Of a DNA stretch of 55,883 nt, positions 32,230 to 40,741 are shown one piece after another; position 1 is the stretch's first letter; each line of letters begins with the position of its first letter. The notes beneath the pieces were generated by a model. It saw nothing but the letters and a program-made list of their open reading frames with translations. It was not told the origin of the DNA and ran no database searches. The translations under genes were made by a program, and so were the position numbers. The DNA is taken from assembly GCF_021696945.1 (NCBI RefSeq), contig NZ_JACYHE010000037.1, forward strand, positions 1-55,883. Direction: 5' to 3'. Source of the stretch: Streptomyces sp. JJ36. GTDB taxonomy: Bacteria; Actinomycetota; Actinomycetes; Streptomycetales; Streptomycetaceae.

Positions 32230-33000
32230 ATGACCGCGGACCGTTCCGACTTCGACCGCTGGGTGCTGCGCCCCGGACCGCGCACCGACCCGCCGCTGCG
32301 GCTGCTCTGCGTCCCGTACGCCGGCGGCGGCCCGGCCGCCTTCCAGGGCTGGAACGAGCTGCTGCCGGACGCCGTCGAGCCCTGGCTGCTGCGGCTGCCC
32401 GGCCGCGAGGCGCGGTTCCGGGAGGAGCCCCACACCGAGGTGTCCCGGCTGGTGAAGGAGGCGGCGGCGGTGCTGGGGCCCGCCCTGGACGGGCCGTACG
32501 CCCTCTTCGGGCACAGCCTGGGCGCCCTGCTGGCCTTCGAGCTCGCCCGGGAGCTGCGCCGCGGCTACGGCCGGGAGCCCGTGCACCTGAGCGTCTCGGC
32601 GCGGGCGGCGCCGCATCTGCCGCTGCGGCACGCGGTGGTGCACCGGCTGCCGGACGACCTGCTGCTGGAGGCGCTGGACCGGCGCTTCCAGGCGATCCCC
32701 CCGGCGCTGCGCGACGACCCGCAGCTCCGGGCGCTCTACCTGCCGGTGCTGCGGGCGGACGTCACGCTGCTGGAGACGTACGCCCACACCGAGGAGCCCC
32801 CGTTGTCCTGCCCGGTCACGGCCTACGGCGGAACGGACGACCCGGAGTTCGGGCCGGGGGAGCTGGAGGCGTGGCGGCGGCACACCTCCGCCGGCTTCCG
32901 GGTGCGCTCCTTCCCCGGCGGCCACTTCTTCCTCAACACCGAGCGTGCCGCGCTGACCGCGGAGGTGACCGGGGACCTGCTCGCCACGCTGGTGCCGTGA
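32230..33000 (+). CDS. Type II (editing) thioesterase, 256 aa
   Basis: A free-standing alpha/beta-hydrolase of the usual type II thioesterase length. The nucleophile motif is GHSLGA; the likely acid is in GGTDDPEF and the base in GGHFF. These enzymes remove stalled or wrongly primed acyl groups from carrier proteins of PKS assembly lines. The N-terminal LLCVPYAGGGPAAF strand-loop, which forms the oxyanion region, is intact. ATG 32230 is preceded by GAGGAG. It reads in the same direction as the PKS genes but is separated from the LLM gene by 76 bases containing a strong hairpin, so its expression level may differ. It is the last gene of the biosynthetic block and converges on the two-component genes. 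Confidence 0.95.
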   Translation: MTADRSDFDRWVLRPGPRTDPPLRLLCVPYAGGGPAAFQGWNELLPDAVEPWLLRLPGREARFREEPHTEVSRLVKEAAAVLGPALDGPYALFGHSLGALLAFELARELRRGYGREPVHLSVSARAAPHLPLRHAVVHRLPDDLLLEALDRRFQAIPPALRDDPQLRALYLPVLRADVTLLETYAHTEEPPLSCPVTAYGGTDDPEFGPGELEAWRRHTSAGFRVRSFPGGHFFLNTERAALTAEVTGDLLATLVP

Positions 33001-33022
33001 ACCACCGCCCGGGCGGACGCCG

Positions 33023-33694
33023 CTACGAGCCGGCGTCGCCGGGGCGGGGCCCGGAGATCAGGGCGGCGGCCTTCGCCTTGTTCACGGCGTCCAGCCGGGA
33101 GACGGCGCCGAGCTTGCCGTAGATGTTCCGCAGGTGGCGCTTGACCGTGCCCTCGGCGATGGAGAGCCGGCGGGCGATCTGGGCGTTGCTGAGCGCCTCG
33201 GCGGCGAGGGTGAGCACCTCACGCTCCCGGGTGGAGAGCGCCTCGCCCTGCGGCGCCTCGACCCGGTCCAGGCCCTGCTGGGAGACGGAGAGGATGACAT
33301 GGCCGGGCCCGCGGTCCACCCGGACGCTGTGGATCGCGGAGAGGAGTTCGTGCCGGGAGGAGCCCTTCACCAGGTAGGCGCCGGCGCCGAGGGACAGCAG
33401 TTCGCGGGCGAGCACCACGTCGTCGTGCATGGTGAGCACCACGACCCGGGAGTGCGGGGCGTCGCGGCGGAGCCGGGCGAGGGTCTCCCGCACCCCCTGG
33501 CCGGGCATCTCCACGTCCAGCACCACCACGTCGGGGTGGAGCGCGGCCGCCTTCCGGCAGGCGTCCTCGCCGCTGTGCGCCTGCCCCACCACCTCCACCC
33601 CGCCGGCGGCGGTGAGGATCTCCGTCACGCCCTCCCGGAACAGCGTGTGGTCGTCGGCGATGAGGATTCGCACGGGTCTACGGGCGGTCGTCAT
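33023..33694 (-). CDS. NarL/LuxR-family response regulator, 223 aa
   Basis: Receiver domain at residues ~8-125, with the acidic pair in IADDH, the phospho-acceptor Asp in VVLDVEMPG and the conserved Lys in LVKGSS. A LuxR-type helix-turn-helix (LSTREREVL ... GTVKRHLRNIYGKL) occupies the last ~65 residues. The start ATG at 33694 is chosen because GAGGGGGA lies 5 bases upstream and the receiver fold begins a few residues later; a longer in-frame extension exists but is Arg/Ser-rich and unlikely. It overlaps the 3' end of the sensor kinase gene by 17 bases, so the two form a coupled pair. It converges on the biosynthetic genes. A cluster-specific role is plausible but not shown. Confidence 0.95.
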   Translation of the reverse strand: MTTARRPVRILIADDHTLFREGVTEILTAAGGVEVVGQAHSGEDACRKAAALHPDVVVLDVEMPGQGVRETLARLRRDAPHSRVVVLTMHDDVVLARELLSLGAGAYLVKGSSRHELLSAIHSVRVDRGPGHVILSVSQQGLDRVEAPQGEALSTREREVLTLAAEALSNAQIARRLSIAEGTVKRHLRNIYGKLGAVSRLDAVNKAKAAALISGPRPGDAGS

Positions 33695-34808
33695 CCGGTT
33701 CCCCCTCGAGTGGGATGAAGACCAGGACGCGGGTCCCGCATCCCGGCCGGGACTCCACGGTGACGCTGCCGCCGAGGAGTTCCGCGCGTTCGCGCATCGA
33801 GAGCATTCCGCCGTGGCCGCGGGGTGGTGCGGCCGTGGCGTCAAAGCCGACGCCGTCGTCCTCCACGGAGCCCCGGACCTCGCCGGGCGCGACGTGGACG
33901 GCGACCCGGACCAGCCGGGCCCGGGCGTGGCGTACGGCGTTGCGCTGTGCCTCCCGCAGGATGAGCAGGAGTTCGTCGGAGGTGACGGCGGGCACCCAGG
34001 ACTCGTCGCCGGTCACCGAGACGCGGACGTCAGGGGCGTGCTCCCCCGCGTCCTCCAGGTCCCGGAGGAGCGCGGCGCGCAGTGGCTCGGCGTCGATCTG
34101 CCGGCGCAGCCCGCCCATCACGTCGCGCAGCGCGCCGAGGGAACCGCGGACGGTCTCCCGGGCGGCGCCGAGCTTCTCCCGGGCCAGCTCCGGCCGGTCG
34201 GGGAGGTAGAGGTCGTGGAGTTCGAACCCGTTGAGGGCGCTGCCCAGGTGGCCGGCGACCTCGTCGTGCAGTTCGCGCGCGATGCGGCGGCGTTCGTCGT
34301 TGTGCGCGCTGTGCACCCGCTCCAGCAGGTAGCCGATGTGCGCCACCGCGCGGGCGGTGTGCCGGGCGAGGACCTGCCGGTGGAGCAGCGAGAAGAGCAC
34401 CGCGGCGTCGGCGTCCCGTAGCCGGGCCGCGGAGAGGTCGCCCAGCAGCGCGACCACGACGGCGTCGAAGAGGGCGGTCGCGGCCCGGCCGGACTCCACC
34501 GGGTGGGTGCGGGGGCCGCCGGGCGGTTCCGGAGGGGAGCCCAGGGTTTCCGTACCGGCCGGAAGGTAGGTCCCGCTGCGCAGCTCGGCGACCACGTGGG
34601 CAAGGATCCGCCGTGCCTCGGCGACGTAACGGCGGGCCAGTTGCTCGTCCCGGAGCAGCGAGCTCTCGGTGCTCCGCAGCGCGGCCTCGTAGGCGGCCAG
34701 CACCTCGTCCGTGCGGCTCTCCAGGAGCTGTGCGGCCGGGACGCGCGGGGCGTGTCCCGCCGGCTCCGCCCGACCGGCGTGCCCGGCCCGGGCAGCCCGT
34801 TCGGCCAT
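33678..34808 (-). CDS. NarL-type sensor histidine kinase, cytoplasmic, 376 aa
   Basis: The C-terminal half carries a HisKA_3 dimerisation helix with the phospho-accepting His in RRIARELHDEVAGHL. A HATPase domain follows (N-box EAQRNAVRHA, G-boxes DDGVGFD and GHGG). The N-terminal ~170 residues are helical, lack hydrophobic membrane segments and match no sensor domain I can name, so the kinase appears soluble and may sense an intracellular signal. The start is ATG 34808, with GAGAGGA directly upstream; translation from farther upstream would run through the promoter region. It is coupled to the response regulator downstream. No ligand can be inferred. Confidence 0.93.
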   Translation of the reverse strand: MAERAARAGHAGRAEPAGHAPRVPAAQLLESRTDEVLAAYEAALRSTESSLLRDEQLARRYVAEARRILAHVVAELRSGTYLPAGTETLGSPPEPPGGPRTHPVESGRAATALFDAVVVALLGDLSAARLRDADAAVLFSLLHRQVLARHTARAVAHIGYLLERVHSAHNDERRRIARELHDEVAGHLGSALNGFELHDLYLPDRPELAREKLGAARETVRGSLGALRDVMGGLRRQIDAEPLRAALLRDLEDAGEHAPDVRVSVTGDESWVPAVTSDELLLILREAQRNAVRHARARLVRVAVHVAPGEVRGSVEDDGVGFDATAAPPRGHGGMLSMRERAELLGGSVTVESRPGCGTRVLVFIPLEGEPDDDRP

Positions 34809-35101
34809 TCCTCTCACCCCCGTTGCGCCCTCGTGGGGACCGTTCCGGCCCGCTCCGGTACCGCATGCCCCTGAACACCGGAGCGTATCCCGATCACTTG
34901 AACGAACAACGGTGCAAAGCAGACATGTTCGCGGGGCATGGGCCCGCGGCAGGACGTCCGGGGTACCCCGTTGGAGGCATCGCCCCCTGCCTCCCTGGGG
35001 CCGTGGGGGCGGGCGCACCGTTGAAGCAGGCTCCCCCGGCTTGCTAGACAGTTCAAAGAAAACCAGTCGACCTGTTTTTCAAGGAGATACCGGGGGCCCT
35101 G
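34809..35101. other. Divergent intergenic region between kinase and OmpR regulator
   Basis: No gene is seen. The region separates two divergently read regulators and becomes unusually A/T-rich at 35041-35092, where the regulator's promoter and operator lie. The kinase promoter must also be here, on the other strand, but I cannot place it with confidence. Confidence 0.6.
35021..35079 (+). promoter_or_regulatory. Promoter (TTGAAG-18-TAGACA) and palindromic GBL-type operator of the OmpR regulator
   Basis: TTGAAG (35021-35026) and TAGACA (35045-35050) are 18 bases apart. Just downstream, 35059-35078 reads AAAACCAGTCGACCTGTTTT, an imperfect palindrome centred on GTCGAC. It shares ACCAGTCGAC exactly with the operator at 42105 and a related core with those at 44370. 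A TetR-type receptor bound here would sit at the transcription start. Confidence 0.65.
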
Positions 35102-35932
35102 GTGACCGCGACGTACAGACCCATCAACGTGTTGATAGCCGACCACGACGCGAGAACGGCCGAGGCGCTCGAACAGGTCCTCGGCGTGCACGGGTACACC
35201 CTCCTCGGCGCCGCCTCCGGCGCCGAGGCGCTGAGCCGGCTGGACGACGCCGCGCTGGTCCTGCTCGACCTGGACCTGCCGGACCTGGACGGGCACGAGG
35301 TGTGCCGCCGCATCCGCGAACGGTCCTGCGTGCCCGTCATCGCACTGAGCACCCGCTCCGACGAGCTGGACCGGGTGATGGCGCTGCGCTGGGGCGCCGA
35401 CGACGTGGTGCCCAAACCGTTCAGCCGGTACGAACTGGTGGCGCGCATGGAGGCGGTACTGCGCCGCACCGCGGCCTGCCGGCACCACACGGCCGGCGAC
35501 GGCGGCCCGGCCCGTACGGGCCCGGGGCCGCTGCCCGTCCCCGCACCCGTACCCGCAAGCACCCTGTCCGGCGCGCTGTCCGCCGGGCAGGGTCCCGGGG
35601 ATCCGGTGCCCGCCCCGCTGCGTGCCGGGCCGCTGGAGCTGGACCTGCGCACCCGGAAGGTGCTGCTGCACGGGGACGAGGTCCGGGTGACCCGCAAGGA
35701 GTTCGATCTGCTGGCCCTGCTGCTGCACGAGCCGGGACGGGTGCGGGAGCGCCGGGAGATCATGTACCGGGTGTGGGACGAGAACTGGTTCGGCTCCACC
35801 CGCACCCTCGACGTCCATGTGGGCTCGCTGCGCAGCAAACTCGGCAGCAACGAGTGGATCGAGACCGTGCGCGGGGTGGGTTACCGGATCACCGTGCCGG
35901 TCCGGCCGCTCGCCCAGCCCGCGCCGGGCTGA
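35102..35932 (+). CDS. OmpR-family response regulator, JadR1/Aur1P-like cluster activator candidate, 276 aa
   Basis: Receiver at residues ~8-120 (acidic residues in ADHD, Asp in LLDLDLPDLDG, Lys in PKPF). A ~45-residue Ala/Pro/Gly linker (much longer than usual) precedes a winged-helix Trans_reg_C domain ending in IETVRGVGYRI. There is no kinase gene beside it on the same strand. OmpR-type regulators under control of GBL receptors are the pathway activators in several Streptomyces clusters (JadR1, Aur1P); the operator upstream and the AfsA/receptor genes 6 kb away fit that pattern, which is inference. The start GTG 35102 is preceded by AAGGAG at 35081, a rather long 15-base spacing. The acidic pocket looks complete, so phosphorylation remains possible. 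Confidence 0.9.
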   Translation: MTATYRPINVLIADHDARTAEALEQVLGVHGYTLLGAASGAEALSRLDDAALVLLDLDLPDLDGHEVCRRIRERSCVPVIALSTRSDELDRVMALRWGADDVVPKPFSRYELVARMEAVLRRTAACRHHTAGDGGPARTGPGPLPVPAPVPASTLSGALSAGQGPGDPVPAPLRAGPLELDLRTRKVLLHGDEVRVTRKEFDLLALLLHEPGRVRERREIMYRVWDENWFGSTRTLDVHVGSLRSKLGSNEWIETVRGVGYRITVPVRPLAQPAPG

Positions 35933-36004
35933 CGGCGCACCGCCCCGGCGTGCCCGCCGCGGCCGCCGGACCGTCCACCCAGCGGGGTCCCCCGGGTCCG
36001 GGCG

Positions 36005-36322
36005 TCAGGAGGACGGCCCGGGGCCGCGGGGCCGCCCGCGGTGGCGCCGCCGCAGGGGGTCCTCCACCAGGGCGTGGCTGAGCCAGCCGAAGAGCACCGA
36101 CACCGCACCGGTGAGCGGGAGCATGATCCAGAACCCGGTCAGACCGGCCTCACCCCACTCCGAACCGGTGATCCGCAGGGTGCGGAGCATCACGACCATG
36201 TGCCACAGGAAGACTCCGTAGGAGACGCGGCCGAGCCGGGCGAGCACCGGCCGGGCGAGCAGGCGGGCGGGGCCGGAGGCCGGCGCGAGCGCCGCGGGCA
36301 GCACCAGCCCCACGGAGATCAC
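36005..36322 (-). pseudogene. C-terminal remnant of an acyltransferase-3 (OafA/YrhL-type) membrane protein
   Basis: About 105 codons remain. RLGRVSYGVFLWHMVV and the final hydrophobic helix ending SHALVEDPLRRR match the last two membrane segments of the acyltransferase-3 family, which normally has ~350-400 residues and about ten membrane segments. Everything upstream is missing: the fragment begins immediately beyond the terminator hairpin of the ABC operon on the same strand. No ribosome site is evident before the GTG at 36322. This is most likely a deletion remnant. Confidence 0.75.
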
Positions 36323-36324
36323 AA

Positions 36325-36360
36325 GGCTCCGCCGCCCCCGGGGGAAAGGGCGGCGGAGCC
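36325..36360 (-). terminator. Terminator hairpin of the ABC transporter operon
   Basis: GGCTCCGCCGCCC (36325-36337) pairs perfectly with 36348-36360 over a 10-base loop, 26 bases beyond the permease stop codon. On the minus strand it is followed by TTGTGAT, so the T-tract is weak. Confidence 0.75.
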
Positions 36361-36386
36361 GGCTCGTGCGGGCCGGAGCCCGGGTG

Positions 36387-37163
36387 TCAGACGTTCAGGT
36401 CGCGCGTCCGGAAGCGGGCGAGACCCACGGCCATCAGCACCACCGGGGCGATCACCAGGACGAGCATGCCCGGCGAGAAGCCGTCCCGGAGCGGGTTGCC
36501 GCCCAGGTAGTAGTGGAAGGCCGAGAGGTACTTCAGCGGCTCGATCGCCTCCGACTGCGAGGCCAGCGCGTTGATGGCGAAGGAGAACCCGCCGTAGCCC
36601 GCGGTGACCGCCAGGGTCAGGGTGCGGCGGCCGGTGATCGCTCCGGTCGCGAAGGCGACCGCCCCGAGTGTGATCACCAGCAGGGCCAGTCCGAGCACGG
36701 TGACGACGAGGTTGCCGAAGCCGACGTTCATGTCCAGTGCGGCGTTCAGCAGCACCAGTTCGGCCCCCACCAGGAGGGCGAACGCGGCCACCGCCAGACA
36801 CATGGCGGCGAACCGCTCCAGCAGCAGTCGCCCGCGCTCGATCGGCTGGGCGAGATACAGGTCCAGCAGACCGGTCTCCTCCTCGCCCGCCACCGACTTG
36901 GCGCCGGAGATGGTCACGAAGACCAGCAGCAGCAGCGGGACGATCATGCCGAGCACGGTGGCGCGCAGGAAGCCGGGGCCGGAGGCCAGGTCGTCGAAGT
37001 TGAGCGCCTTCTGGAGGCCGCCGGCGTCCTCGACGACCTTGTCCGGGTCGAAGCTGGAGGTGTACATCAGGGTCACCAGAGCCAGTCCGACGCCCCAGAA
37101 GAGCAGGCCGCGGCGCTGGTCGCGCAGGGCCTTCCCGAAGACGGCGAGCGGTTCAGCGGACAC
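36387..37163 (-). CDS. ABC-2 type transporter permease, 258 aa
   Basis: Six hydrophobic segments are visible, including LLFWGVGLALVTLMY, ATVLGMIVPLLLLVFV, FAALLVGAELVLL-type stretches and a final MLVLVIAPVVLMAVGL. A conserved cytoplasmic loop (AGEEETGLLDLYLAQPIERGR) lies between segments 2 and 3, where the ATPase docks. It starts at GTG 37163, overlapping the ATPase 3' end by 11 bases. With that ATPase it would form a small export system. Substrate is unknown; export of, or resistance to, the local polyketide is possible but unsupported. Confidence 0.9.
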   Translation of the reverse strand: MSAEPLAVFGKALRDQRRGLLFWGVGLALVTLMYTSSFDPDKVVEDAGGLQKALNFDDLASGPGFLRATVLGMIVPLLLLVFVTISGAKSVAGEEETGLLDLYLAQPIERGRLLLERFAAMCLAVAAFALLVGAELVLLNAALDMNVGFGNLVVTVLGLALLVITLGAVAFATGAITGRRTLTLAVTAGYGGFSFAINALASQSEAIEPLKYLSAFHYYLGGNPLRDGFSPGMLVLVIAPVVLMAVGLARFRTRDLNV

Positions 37164-38067
37164 CTTGCATCTCCTCCTCGGAGTCCTGCGCGTACGCGTG
37201 CAGGAAGATTTCCTCGAGATCGGGCTCTTCGCACACCAGGCTGAGCACGGTGTGCCGGGCCGCCTCCTTGACGAGCGCGTCGGCGGCGCCGTCGAGGGTG
37301 CAGCTCAGGGTGTTGGCGCGGACGTCCACGTCGCGGACGCCGGGGAGCACGGAGAACACCCGGGGATCGACGGGGTCGGAGAAGCGGATCTCCACCCGCC
37401 GCTGGGCCTGCTCCAGCAGGGTGTCGACGTTGGAGACGGAGACCAGCCGGCCGCCGCGGACGATCGCCACCCGGTCACCGACGTGCTGGACCTCGGAGAG
37501 GATGTGCGAGGACATCAGCACCGTCTGGCCGTTCTGCTTGGCCTCGCGGACCATGGTCAGGAACTCCTGCTGGACCAGCGGGTCGAGACCGGTGGTCGGC
37601 TCGTCCAGGATCAGCAGCTCCGGGGTGTGCATGAAGGCCTGGATGATGCCGACCTTCTGCTTGTTCCCCTTGGAGAGGCTGTGCACCGGGCGGCGCAGGT
37701 CCACGCCCAGCCGCTCGGCGAGCCCGTGGATCGCGGCCTTCTCCACTCCGCCGCGGGCCCGGGCGAGGAACTCCAGCAGCTCCAGACCGGTGCCCCGGCC
37801 GGCCAGCGGCAGCTCGCCCGGCAGATAGCCGATCCGGCGGCGCAGCTCACCGCCGCCGTCCCGGGGATCCTTGCCGAACAGCTCCACACGGCCGGAGGTC
37901 GGGCGGATGAGGTCCAGCAACAGCCGGATGGTGGTCGTCTTGCCCGCACCGTTGGGGCCGAGGTACCCGAACACCTCCCCAGGGGAGATGCTCAGCGACA
38001 GGTCGTCGAGTGCCTTGTGCTTCCCGTACGACTTGCTGAGGCCCTCGGTGAGCGCCACAGGGGTCAT
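37153..38067 (-). CDS. ABC transporter ATP-binding protein, 304 aa
   Basis: Walker A GPNGAGKT, signature LSKGNKQK (the variant seen in this export subfamily instead of LSGGQ), Walker B LLILDEPTTGLD and switch His in SSHILSEV are all present. The C-terminal ~80 residues form the extra domain typical of antibiotic-export ATPases (the drug-resistance ATPase group). The start ATG 38067 overlaps the upstream regulator stop by four bases (ATGA), and its 3' end overlaps the permease, so all three genes are translationally coupled. Confidence 0.95.
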   Translation of the reverse strand: MTPVALTEGLSKSYGKHKALDDLSLSISPGEVFGYLGPNGAGKTTTIRLLLDLIRPTSGRVELFGKDPRDGGGELRRRIGYLPGELPLAGRGTGLELLEFLARARGGVEKAAIHGLAERLGVDLRRPVHSLSKGNKQKVGIIQAFMHTPELLILDEPTTGLDPLVQQEFLTMVREAKQNGQTVLMSSHILSEVQHVGDRVAIVRGGRLVSVSNVDTLLEQAQRRVEIRFSDPVDPRVFSVLPGVRDVDVRANTLSCTLDGAADALVKEAARHTVLSLVCEEPDLEEIFLHAYAQDSEEEMQGVR

Positions 38068-38555
38068 CGTGCATCCGCTCCTTTGATCTCCTGCTCCCAG
38101 CGACTCCAGACCAGCGGCATCTCGCGCTCCAGCCACTCGTAGAAGTCGTGCATCTCCTGCAGCCGGCGGCTCCGCGGCCGCGGCTCTTCGGCCAGCAGCC
38201 GAAGCCCCCGTTCCGTCACCCGTCTGAACTCGCCGTACCGCGACACCTGGCCCATGGCGTGCGCGAACCAGGCCTGGGCGTTGAGCCGGTACCGGTCGCG
38301 CCGCTCTCCGGGACGGCTGAACCGCTCGACCAGGCCGCCCGGCACCAGATGACGCAGCGCCGAGCTGACGGAGCCGACGCTGACGGACAGCGCCCCGGCG
38401 ATCTCGCCCAGCGACTGGTCCTCCGGCTCGCAGATCAGCAACCACCCCACGGCACGGCCGGCCATCCTCAGCAGCCCCTGCTGCTCGAACTGGAAGGCCA
38501 CGGCCTCGACGAACTCCAGCTCCTGCGGACTCGCGGTCGATTCGGTTCGCAACAC
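38064..38555 (-). CDS. GbsR/MarR-type transcriptional regulator, 163 aa
   Basis: A winged-helix protein: helices around QSLGEIAGALSVSVGSVSSALRHLV form the DNA-reading head, followed by the wing (FSRPGERRDRYRL). The C-terminal half is helical and likely mediates dimerisation. It starts at GTG 38555 with AAAGGGGG upstream. Being first in the operon with an ABC exporter, and facing an inverted repeat 16-34 bases upstream, it probably represses its own operon until a ligand binds. Ligand unknown. Confidence 0.88.
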   Translation of the reverse strand: MLRTESTASPQELEFVEAVAFQFEQQGLLRMAGRAVGWLLICEPEDQSLGEIAGALSVSVGSVSSALRHLVPGGLVERFSRPGERRDRYRLNAQAWFAHAMGQVSRYGEFRRVTERGLRLLAEEPRPRSRRLQEMHDFYEWLEREMPLVWSRWEQEIKGADAR

Positions 38556-38571
38556 CCACCCCCTTTCGAGT

Positions 38572-38589
38572 GTTCAGAATACACTGAAC
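38572..38589. promoter_or_regulatory. Inverted-repeat operator of the regulator/ABC operon
   Basis: GTTCAG-N6-CTGAAC is a perfect 6-bp inverted repeat. Read on the minus strand its centre contains TATTCT, a plausible -10 box, so a bound regulator would cover the promoter. Confidence 0.6.
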
Positions 38590-39001
38590 GAACAGGACGT
38601 CCAGTCGGTCTGATCCTTGTGAGCGATTCCTTGACGCGCCCGACGCGCCCGACGGGCCTGGCGGACCCGACGCGCTCGCCGCGGCGGCGCGGTCGGCGCA
38701 CCGGCCGTCCGGGAGCGCCGGCACCGCCGGGAGCGCCCGTGACGCTACGCGGCTCCTCCCCTCCCGCGACCCCGCCGAACGGCGAATGCCCCGAAGGAAG
38801 ACCGGCCCCGCTGCCCCTTTCGGTACACCGGCACGCCCCGCCGTTGCCGTCCGCGCAAGGCGCCGCGCACCCTGCGAGCGCGGGGGTCGCACACCGTTCC
38901 CCACCGGCCCCGGGCCGTACGGCCCCGCGGGGCCCGGCCCGGGCACGCCGCCGTACCGCCGCACGCCACCCGCCGTCGCCACCGTCCGGAAGGACCGCCT
39001 G
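38590..39001. other. Intergenic region upstream of accB
   Basis: About 410 bases without a convincing gene on either strand. There are short runs of GACGCGCC-type repeats around 38632-38660 and a ribosome site (GGAAGGA) just before accB. I could not place a promoter. Confidence 0.6.
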
Positions 39002-40741
39002 ATGAGCATCGTCGAGGAGACCGCCCGGGCACGCCCGGCCGTACCGGCCCACCCGCTGGAGACCTTCACCGCCGTGCCCGCGCACGGGGCGCCCCCACGA
39101 CCCGTACGCCCCAGAGCGCGCCCGGCGCCGCCCCCGGAAACCGGGCCGGGAGCGGCGCCGGGTTCCGGGCAGCAGGCGGCCGGCCGCACGCCGACGGTGC
39201 GGGAGCGCGTCGCCGAACTGGACGGGCTCCGGGCGGCCGTGGAGGCCGGTCCCGGTCCGGGCGCGACCGAGGCCCAGCACGCCAAGGGCAAGCTGACCGC
39301 CCGGGAGCGGCTGGCGCTCCTCTTCGACGAGGGTTCCTTCACCGAGGTGGAGCCCTTCCGCCGGCACCGGGCGACCGGCTTCGGGCTGGAGGCGAAGCGC
39401 CCGCACACGGACGGCGTGGTGACCGGCTGGGGCCTGGTGGACGGCCGCCGTGTCTTCGCCTACGCCCACGACTTCCGCATCTTCGGCGGCGCGCTGGGTG
39501 AGGCCCATGCGCAGAAGATCCACAAGATCATGGACATGGCCGAGTCGGCGGGCGCCCCGCTCGTCGGGCTCTGCGACGGCGCGGGCGCCCGCATCCAGGA
39601 GGGGGTGACGGCGCTCGCGGGGTACGGCGGCATCTTCCGCCGCAACGTCCGCAACTCCGGGGTGATCCCGCAGATCAGCGTGCTGCTGGGACCGTGCGCC
39701 GGCGGGGCCGCCTACTCCCCCGCGCTGACCGACTTCGTCTTCATGGTCCGCGGCACCGCGCAGATGTTCATCACCGGGCCGGACGTGGTGCGGGCGGTGA
39801 CCGGGGAGGACATCACGCACGAGGCGCTGGGCGGCGCCGACGCGCACGCCACCGCCTCCGGCGTGGCGCACTTCGCCTACGACGACGAGGAGACCTGCCT
39901 CGACGAGGTGCGCTATCTGCTCTCCCTGCTGCCCGCCAACAACCGCGAGCTGCCGCCCGCGGCGGGGGAGGCGGACCCGGTGGACCGGCGCTGCGAGGGA
40001 CTGGCCGGGCTGGTGCCCGCCGATCCCGCGCGTTCCTACGACATGCGCGCGGTGATCGAGGAGATCGCCGACGACGGCGAGCTGTTCGAGGTGCACGAGG
40101 GCTGGGCGACCAACGTGGTCTGCGCCCTGGTGCGGCTGGGCGGCGAGGTGGCGGGGGTCGTGGCCAACCAGCCGGCCAGCCTGGCCGGGGTGCTGGACAT
40201 CCACGCCTCCGAGAAGGCCGCCCGTTTCGTGCAGATGTGCGACGCCTTCAACATCCCGCTGGTCACCCTGGTCGACGTGCCCGGTTTCCTGCCGGGCGTC
40301 GGCCAGGAGCACGGCGGCGTGATCCGGCACGGCGCCAAGCTGCTCTACGCCTACTGCAACGCCACCGTCCCGCGGATCTCGGTGGTGCTGCGCAAGGCGT
40401 ACGGCGGCGCGTACATCGTGATGGACTCGCTGTCGATCGGCGCGGACCTGGCGCTGGCCTGGCCGGTGAACGAGATCGCGGTGATGGGTGCCGAGGGCGC
40501 GGCCGGCGTGGTCTTCCGGCGGGAGATCGCCGCCTCCGCGGACCCCGAGGCCACCCGCGCGGAACGGATCGAGGAGTACCGCCGGGCTCTGATGCATCCC
40601 TACTACGCGGCGGAACGCGGACTGGTGGACGACGTGATCGACCCGGCCGAGACCCGCTCCCGGATCATCGACGCGCTCGCCGCCTTCCGGTCCAAGCACG
40701 CGCCGCTGCCCAGCCGCAAGCACGGGAACCAGCCCCAGTGA
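39002..40741 (+). CDS. accB: Acyl-CoA carboxylase beta (carboxyltransferase) subunit, acetyl-CoA type, 579 aa
   Basis: Carboxyltransferase with both crotonase-like halves: the N-terminal half has GVTALAGYGGIF and GPCAGGAAYSPALTDF; the C-terminal half has VVANQPASLAGVLDI and DVPGFLPGVGQEHGG. It transfers CO2 from biotin to an acyl-CoA. The specificity position reads GGAYIVMDS, with Ile where propionyl-CoA-specific PccB has Asp; in the Streptomyces coelicolor enzymes Ile goes with acetyl-CoA use (established work on AccB Ile420/PccB Asp422). So it should make malonyl-CoA, the usual extender of trans-AT PKSs. The protein is longer than the usual ~530 aa because of a Pro/Ala-rich N-terminal extension (~residues 20-65); start ATG 39002 has GGAAGGA upstream. 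It needs a biotinylated alpha subunit encoded elsewhere. Confidence 0.95.
   Translation: MSIVEETARARPAVPAHPLETFTAVPAHGAPPRPVRPRARPAPPPETGPGAAPGSGQQAAGRTPTVRERVAELDGLRAAVEAGPGPGATEAQHAKGKLTARERLALLFDEGSFTEVEPFRRHRATGFGLEAKRPHTDGVVTGWGLVDGRRVFAYAHDFRIFGGALGEAHAQKIHKIMDMAESAGAPLVGLCDGAGARIQEGVTALAGYGGIFRRNVRNSGVIPQISVLLGPCAGGAAYSPALTDFVFMVRGTAQMFITGPDVVRAVTGEDITHEALGGADAHATASGVAHFAYDDEETCLDEVRYLLSLLPANNRELPPAAGEADPVDRRCEGLAGLVPADPARSYDMRAVIEEIADDGELFEVHEGWATNVVCALVRLGGEVAGVVANQPASLAGVLDIHASEKAARFVQMCDAFNIPLVTLVDVPGFLPGVGQEHGGVIRHGAKLLYAYCNATVPRISVVLRKAYGGAYIVMDSLSIGADLALAWPVNEIAVMGAEGAAGVVFRREIAASADPEATRAERIEEYRRALMHPYYAAERGLVDDVIDPAETRSRIIDALAAFRSKHAPLPSRKHGNQPQ

Noticed and set aside
34809..35018. 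N-terminal extension of the histidine kinase to 35018
   Set aside because: The extra residues are Arg/Pro-rich without conserved features and would cover the divergent promoter region; ATG 34808 has a ribosome site.
38590..38616. CCAGTCGG near the ABC-operon promoter as another GBL-type operator
   Set aside because: It matches only part of the core and is not palindromic, unlike the four accepted sites.
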